The notes beneath the pieces were generated by a model. It was not told the origin of the DNA and did not search any database. It was given only the letters and a program-made list of their open reading frames with translations. Shown here one piece after another: positions 5,772 through 9,060 of a DNA stretch of 9,060 bases. The position numbers and the translations under genes were made by a program. Origin of the DNA: an uncultured Georgenia sp. (GTDB lineage: Bacteria > Actinomycetota > Actinomycetes > Actinomycetales > Actinomycetaceae); NCBI RefSeq assembly GCF_937958535.1, contig NZ_CALGNQ010000127.1, positions 1 to 9,060 of the forward strand. The letters run 5' to 3'. Each line of letters begins with the position of its first letter. Positions within the stretch are counted from its first letter, which is position 1.

Positions 5772-7642
5772 TTCTTCGCCTTGGCTTCCTTCCCCGTCGG
5801 CGAGTCCGAGCCGAGTGCGGCGATGAAGGCCTCCTGCGGGACCTCGACGCGCCCGATGGCCTTCATCCGCTTCTTGCCCTCCTTCTGCTTCTCGAGGAGC
5901 TTGCGCTTACGGGAGATGTCACCGCCGTAGCACTTGGCGAGCATGTCCTTGCGCAGCGCCCGGATCGTCTCGCGGGCGATGATCCGCGAGCCGACCGCCG
6001 CCTGGATGGGCACCTCGAACTGCTGCCGCGGGATGATCTCGCGCAGCTTGCCGGCCATGCGCACGCCGTAGGAGTAGGCCTGGTCCTTGTGCACGATGGC
6101 GCTGAAGGCGTCGACCTGCTCGTGGTTGAGGAGGATGTCGACCTTGACGAGGTCGGCGGCCTGGTCGCCCGCCGGCTCGTAGTCGAAGGACGCATACCCG
6201 CGGGTGCGGGACTTCAGCTGGTCGAAGAAGTCGAAGACGATCTCCGCGAGCGGCAGGGTGTAGCGCATCTCCACCCGGTCGGCGGACAGGTAGTCCATCC
6301 CCTCCTGGGTCCCGCGGCGCTGCTGGCACAGCTCCATGACGGGCCCGATGAACTCCGACGGCGTGAGGATGGTGGCCTTGACGACCGGCTCGCGGATCTC
6401 GGCGACCTTCCCGTCGGGGAACTCGCTGGGGTTGGTGACCCGCAGGCGCGTGCCGTCCTCCATGACGACCTGGTAGACGACGTTCGGTGCCGTGGCGATG
6501 AGGTCGAGGTCGAACTCGCGCTCCAGCCGCTCCTTGATGATCTCCAGGTGGAGCAGCCCGAGGAACCCGCAGCGGAAGCCGAAGCCGAGGGCCACCGACG
6601 TCTCGGGCTCGTAGTTGAGCGCGGCGTCGTTGAGCTTCAGCTTGTCCAGAGCGTCGCGCAGCGCCGGGTAGTCCGAGCCGTCGATCGGGAAGATGCCGGA
6701 GAAGACCATCGGCTGTGGCTCGCGGTACTCCCCGACCGGCTCGGTGGCGGGCTTGTCCGCCGTCGTGATCGTGTCACCGACACGGGACTGGCTGACGTCC
6801 TTCACCCCGGTGATGAGGAAGCCGACCTCGCCGGCGCCCAGGCCGTCGGTGGACTGGGGCTCGGGCGCGCTCACGCCGATGTCGAGGAGCTCGTGCGTGG
6901 AGCCGGTCGACATCAGCCGGATCCGCTCACGCGGGCGGATGCGGCCGTCGACGACGCGCACGAAGGTGACGACGCCGCGGTAGGTGTCGTAGACGGAGTC
7001 GAAGATCATGGCCCGGGCGGGGCCGTCGATCTGACCCTCGGGGGCGGGGATCTCCTGCACGATCCGGTCGAGCAGCTCGGGCACGCCCTCGCCGGTCTTG
7101 CCGGACACCCGCAGGCAGTCCTCCGGGTCGCCGCCGATGAGGTTGGCCAGCTCCTCGGCGTACTTCTCCGGCTGCGCCGCCGGCAGGTCGATCTTGTTGA
7201 GGACCGGGATGATCGTGAGATCGTTCTCCAGCGCCAGGTAGAGGTTGGCGAGCGTCTGCGCCTCGATCCCCTGGGCGGCGTCGACCAGGAGCAGCGCACC
7301 CTCGCAGGCGGCGAGCGAGCGGGAGACCTCGTAGGTGAAGTCGACGTGGCCCGGGGTGTCGATCATGTTGAGCGCGTAGGCGGTGTCCCCCACCTGCCAC
7401 GGCATGCGCACGGCCTGGGACTTGATGGTGATGCCGCGCTCGCGCTCGATGTCCATGCGGTCGAGGTACTGGGCGCGCATGGTGCGCTCGTCGACGACAC
7501 CGGTGAGCTGGAGCATGCGGTCGGCCAGCGTCGACTTGCCGTGGTCGATGTGGGCGATGATGCAGAAGTTGCGCAGCAGCTCGGGCGCCGTCGCCGCGGG
7601 GGCGATCGCCGGCATCAGGTCAGGGCTCGGTTTGGGGGACAC
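5768..7642 (-). CDS. lepA: Elongation factor 4 (LepA), ribosomal back-translocase GTPase
   Basis: This 624-residue protein is full length for EF4. GTPase motifs are all present: G1 AHIDHGKST (30-38), G2 RGITI (69-73), G3 DTPGH (95-99), G4 NKID (149-152) and G5 SGKTG (180-184). The EF4-specific C-terminal domain is clear: YGGDISRKRKLLEKQK (572-587) and MKAIGRVEVPQEAF (593-606), whose basic surface reaches the ribosomal A site. LepA binds ribosomes and is reported to back-translocate tRNAs under stress and to aid 30S assembly. The GTG at 7642 is chosen because AAGGA (7649-7653) lies six bases upstream; an internal ATG at codon 10 is possible, since the first 20 residues are a variable lead. hemW overlaps the stop by four bases, so both form one operon. 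A Lys/Ala-rich tail follows the last conserved motif. Confidence 0.98.
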   Translation of the reverse strand: MSPKPSPDLMPAIAPAATAPELLRNFCIIAHIDHGKSTLADRMLQLTGVVDERTMRAQYLDRMDIERERGITIKSQAVRMPWQVGDTAYALNMIDTPGHVDFTYEVSRSLAACEGALLLVDAAQGIEAQTLANLYLALENDLTIIPVLNKIDLPAAQPEKYAEELANLIGGDPEDCLRVSGKTGEGVPELLDRIVQEIPAPEGQIDGPARAMIFDSVYDTYRGVVTFVRVVDGRIRPRERIRLMSTGSTHELLDIGVSAPEPQSTDGLGAGEVGFLITGVKDVSQSRVGDTITTADKPATEPVGEYREPQPMVFSGIFPIDGSDYPALRDALDKLKLNDAALNYEPETSVALGFGFRCGFLGLLHLEIIKERLEREFDLDLIATAPNVVYQVVMEDGTRLRVTNPSEFPDGKVAEIREPVVKATILTPSEFIGPVMELCQQRRGTQEGMDYLSADRVEMRYTLPLAEIVFDFFDQLKSRTRGYASFDYEPAGDQAADLVKVDILLNHEQVDAFSAIVHKDQAYSYGVRMAGKLREIIPRQQFEVPIQAAVGSRIIARETIRALRKDMLAKCYGGDISRKRKLLEKQKEGKKRMKAIGRVEVPQEAFIAALGSDSPTGKEAKAKK

Positions 7643-7706
7643 TCACGTTCCTTCAGGCGACGACGTCGCGGCGGCCACCGGGCCGCGCGAGGACACACTG
7701 CGCTCC

Positions 7707-7737
7707 ATCGTCCCACGTCGGCGGGGCGGGGGGACAA
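7707..7737 (-). promoter_or_regulatory. Possible lepA promoter
   Basis: On the minus strand TTGTCC (7737-7732) could be a -35 and GACGAT (7712-7707) a -10, with a 19-base spacer. The fit is moderate and the spacing is long, but this is the best candidate between the tandem repeats and lepA. It would leave a leader of about 58 bases. Confidence 0.3.
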
Positions 7738-7741
7738 TCCG

Positions 7742-7753
7742 CCCGGCGCCGGG
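7742..7753. repeat. 12-bp perfect palindrome
   Basis: CCCGGCGCCGGG is self-complementary and touches the first tandem repeat unit. In such GC-rich DNA a palindrome of this kind can be accidental, but its position at the array edge is noteworthy. Confidence 0.4.
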
Positions 7754-7840
7754 AAGTGAGCTCTGGGCGGGAACTGAGCTCTCGGTGGGAAATGCGCTCT
7801 CGGGGGGAAGTGCGCTCTCGGTGGGACGTGGGCTGTCGGC
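7751..7840. repeat. Tandem array of five 18-bp repeats
   Basis: Five consecutive 18-base units start at 7751, 7769, 7787, 7805 and 7823. Representative units are GGGAACTGAGCTCTCGGT (second) and GGGAAGTGCGCTCTCGGT (fourth). The middle three units differ from one another at only a few positions; the last is the most diverged. There are no spacers, so this is a minisatellite rather than a CRISPR array. It is in the non-coding stretch between the membrane protein gene and lepA. The unit is a multiple of three, so every frame shows a six-residue repeat, which should not be taken as evidence of coding. Confidence 0.85.
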
Positions 7841-7867
7841 GGCGGGGGCGGGGGCGGGGGCGGCGGG
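7841..7867 (+). repeat. G-run tract (GGGGGC repeats), potential G-quadruplex
   Basis: Directly after the 18-bp array the plus strand has three runs of five G separated by single C, followed by a run of three G. It ends where the stop codon of the membrane protein gene begins. Four G runs with short loops fit a quadruplex pattern on the plus strand. The minus-strand transcript would be C-rich here. Confidence 0.6.
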
Positions 7868-8431
7868 TCAGCCGAGGAGGAGGGCGAAGGCGCAGACGAA
7901 GGCGCCGAGTACGCCGAGCGGGATCGCGGCCACCGTGCCGAGGAAGGCGAGCAGGGTGACACGCAGGTCGTCCCGCAGGTAGGGGGCGTTGACCGGTCCT
8001 CCGGCCGCCCGCAGCAGCGCCCGCTGGGCCGCCTCCACCCGCGGGAACCAGCGGGCGGTGTGCAGCCGGCCCTCGTCCAGCGCCTCGCCCAGCGTGCTCA
8101 TCTCCTCCTCCAGCGGAGTGGCCGCCCGCTCCCCGCGTACGACCACGACACCCCCCACCGCCGTCACCCGGTGGTCACCGAGGTCGGCGGTGGCCCGCTG
8201 CAGCCGCTCCCGCCGCACCGCCAGCACGACCACCGGTACCGCGAGCAGCACCGCGAGCGCGCACGGCACCCACCCCACCCAACTCACCGCGTCCAGGCCG
8301 ATGAGGAGGCCGAAGAGGAGGAAGACGCCGACCGGCACCGCCGCAGCGACGAGCAGCACGAGCCCGGGCCGGCGCGCCAGGCGCACGATGTTGACGACGA
8401 TCCGGTTCATCGCCTCGCTCGTCGCACTCAT
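7868..8431 (-). CDS. Small membrane protein of unknown function
   Basis: The 187-residue product has three likely membrane segments: about 23-46 (GLVLLVAAAVPVGVFLLFGLL), 50-72 (SWVGWVPCALAVLLAVPVVV) and 157-186 (RVTLLAFLGTVAAIPLGVLG onward). Between the second and third is a soluble stretch of roughly 85 residues, rich in charged residues, including EEEMSTLGEALDEGRLHTARWF (108-129). I do not recognise a family. The ATG at 8431 is chosen because the hydrophobic region follows at a natural distance; a longer frame upstream gives no membrane-like sequence and would run into the divergent transporter gene. No good Shine-Dalgarno is seen; CAGGCT seven bases before the ATG could be a -10 box of a leaderless transcript. 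A second ATG at 8410 is an alternative start. It is divergent from the transporter gene. Confidence 0.75.
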   Translation of the reverse strand: MSATSEAMNRIVVNIVRLARRPGLVLLVAAAVPVGVFLLFGLLIGLDAVSWVGWVPCALAVLLAVPVVVLAVRRERLQRATADLGDHRVTAVGGVVVVRGERAATPLEEEMSTLGEALDEGRLHTARWFPRVEAAQRALLRAAGGPVNAPYLRDDLRVTLLAFLGTVAAIPLGVLGAFVCAFALLLG

Positions 8432-8490
8432 GGTCCAAGCCTGCCACGGGCGGTGCCCGCCGTCCGGGTGCAGGGCGCCGCGGCCACGGT

Positions 8491-8496
8491 TAGCGT
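8491..8496 (+). promoter_or_regulatory. Candidate -10 box for the BCCT transporter gene
   Basis: TAGCGT fits the TANNNT pattern and lies 62 bases before the GTG. No clear -35 is present 16-18 bases upstream (around GTGCAG), so this promoter would need an activator or be weak. Confidence 0.3.
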
Positions 8497-8497
8497 C

Positions 8498-8527
8498 GGG
8501 GCGTCCGGCCCCGGGAACGGGGCGTCC
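8498..8527 (+). repeat. 9-bp direct repeat (GGGGCGTCC) in the transporter leader
   Basis: GGGGCGTCC occurs at 8498-8506 and again at 8519-8527, exactly 21 bases apart, two turns of the DNA helix. Both copies lie just downstream of the -10 candidate, where a repressor would act. The GCCCC at 8508-8512 can also pair with GGGGC at 8519-8523 in RNA. Regulation is inference. Confidence 0.45.
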
Positions 8528-8558
8528 ACCGACCGTCAGTACGAAGGACCCACACGAC

Positions 8559-9060
8559 GTGAGACCGCTCGACCGACTGCACGACTCCCTCGGGCTGCGG
8601 ACCAGCCCGCGCATCTTCTTCCCCGCGGCGATCGTCGCCGTCGTCTTCGTCGTCGGCACCATCCTCTTCACCGACCAGGTCGACGCCTTCTTCGCCGCCG
8701 CCTCCGGCTGGGTCATGACCAACCTCGGCTGGTTCTACGTGCTGGGCGTGACGACGTTCCTGCTCTTCCTGCTCTACCTCGCCGGCAGCCGCTTCGGCCG
8801 GGTCCGCCTCGGCGACTCCCGTCCCGAGCACTCCGGCATCACGTGGTTCACCATGCTCTTCGCGGCCGGTATCGGCTCGATCCTCATGTTCTGGGGCGTG
8901 GCCGAGCCGATCAACCACTACGCCAACCCGCCGATGCAGGACGTCGACGGGCAGACCGACGCCGCCGCCCGCCAGGCGATCAGCTTCGCGCTGTACCACT
9001 TCGGACTGCACACCTGGGCGATCTTCGCGCTGCCCGCCCTGGGCTTCGCCTACTTCATGT
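8559..9060 (+). CDS. BCCT-family transporter (betaine/choline/carnitine type), N-terminal part
   Basis: The first 167 codons are inside the window and the gene runs off the right edge. It shows four membrane segments at about 19-37, 56-76, 93-115 and 145-167. The BCCT signature region is clear: TWFTMLFAAGIGSILMFWGVAEPI (95-118), followed by HYANPP and later FGLHTWAIFALPALGFAYF (148-166), all typical of BetP/OpuD/BetT relatives that import compatible solutes or their precursors. In the glycine-rich motif of the third segment, Na-coupled BetP has GMGIG, but here it reads GIGSI (104-108), closer to some divergent BCCT members. Substrate cannot be decided. The GTG start follows AAGGA (8544-8548) by ten bases, a slightly long spacing. 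The short N-terminus (about 18 residues before the first segment) lacks a long osmosensing extension. Confidence 0.93.
   Translation, partial: MRPLDRLHDSLGLRTSPRIFFPAAIVAVVFVVGTILFTDQVDAFFAAASGWVMTNLGWFYVLGVTTFLLFLLYLAGSRFGRVRLGDSRPEHSGITWFTMLFAAGIGSILMFWGVAEPINHYANPPMQDVDGQTDAAARQAISFALYHFGLHTWAIFALPALGFAYFM

Larger units (their letters stand above)
7643..7867. other. Non-coding stretch upstream of lepA
   Basis: These 225 bases separate the membrane protein gene from lepA on the minus strand. They hold the possible lepA promoter, a 12-bp palindrome, the five 18-bp repeats and the G-run tract. I see no convincing small gene: the open frames through it encode only low-complexity Pro/Arg or Gly/Ser repeats. 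Confidence 0.7.

Noticed and set aside
6089..7759. 556-codon plus-strand open frame opposite lepA
   Set aside because: It is the complement of the conserved lepA coding sequence; its Asp/Val/Gly/Leu-rich protein is typical of antisense reading in such genomes.
7751..7867. CRISPR array
   Set aside because: The units are directly contiguous with no spacers, only 18 bp long, and no cas genes are nearby.
7615..7962. Minus-strand frame with PPRAHF hexapeptide repeats
   Set aside because: The repeats come from the 18-bp minisatellite, present in all frames; the frame overlaps the membrane protein gene and has no conserved features.

Overview
The window is very GC-rich, with dense coding on both strands, strong G/C preference at third codon positions, many GTG starts and at least one probable leaderless transcript. 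These traits point to a high-GC actinobacterium. The gene order (lepA, hemW, a DUF3097-type gene, hrcA, dnaJ2) is a familiar actinobacterial chromosomal neighbourhood. A member of the Micrococcales is my guess, but the sequence alone does not prove the genus.

Layout. Positions 1-1258 (minus) hold the 5' end of a dnaJ gene (running off the left edge) and complete hrcA upstream of it, as one heat-shock operon. Its control region (1259-1404) contains a CIRCE operator (HrcA-binding inverted repeat) lying over the predicted transcription start, a 9-bp stem that would form at the 5' end of the hrcA mRNA, and a back-to-back divergent promoter. That divergent promoter drives a leaderless DUF3097-type gene (1405-2298, plus), followed by a lipoprotein gene (2380-3486, plus). 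Convergent to these, on the minus strand, are lepA (7642-5768), hemW (5771-4533, overlapping the lepA stop by GTGA) and a helix-turn-helix-like regulator with an uncharacterised C-terminal domain (4479-3511). Upstream of lepA, 7643-7867 is non-coding and holds five 18-bp tandem repeats plus a G-run tract. Then come a minus-strand membrane protein gene (8431-7868) and, divergent from it, the 5' part of a BCCT-family transporter gene (8559 to the right edge), whose leader carries a 9-bp direct repeat spaced at 21 bp.

Functionally, most of the window is housekeeping: a repressor-controlled chaperone unit, an elongation factor that acts on ribosomes, and a heme chaperone. The accessory parts are the lipoprotein, the regulator, the small membrane protein and the osmolyte-type transporter. 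I found no mobile element, CRISPR array, tRNA, rRNA or clearly new multi-gene system. The most unusual points are the compact hrcA/DUF3097 control region, the 18-bp minisatellite next to a C-rich transcript segment before lepA, and the unrecognised C-terminal domain of the regulator.
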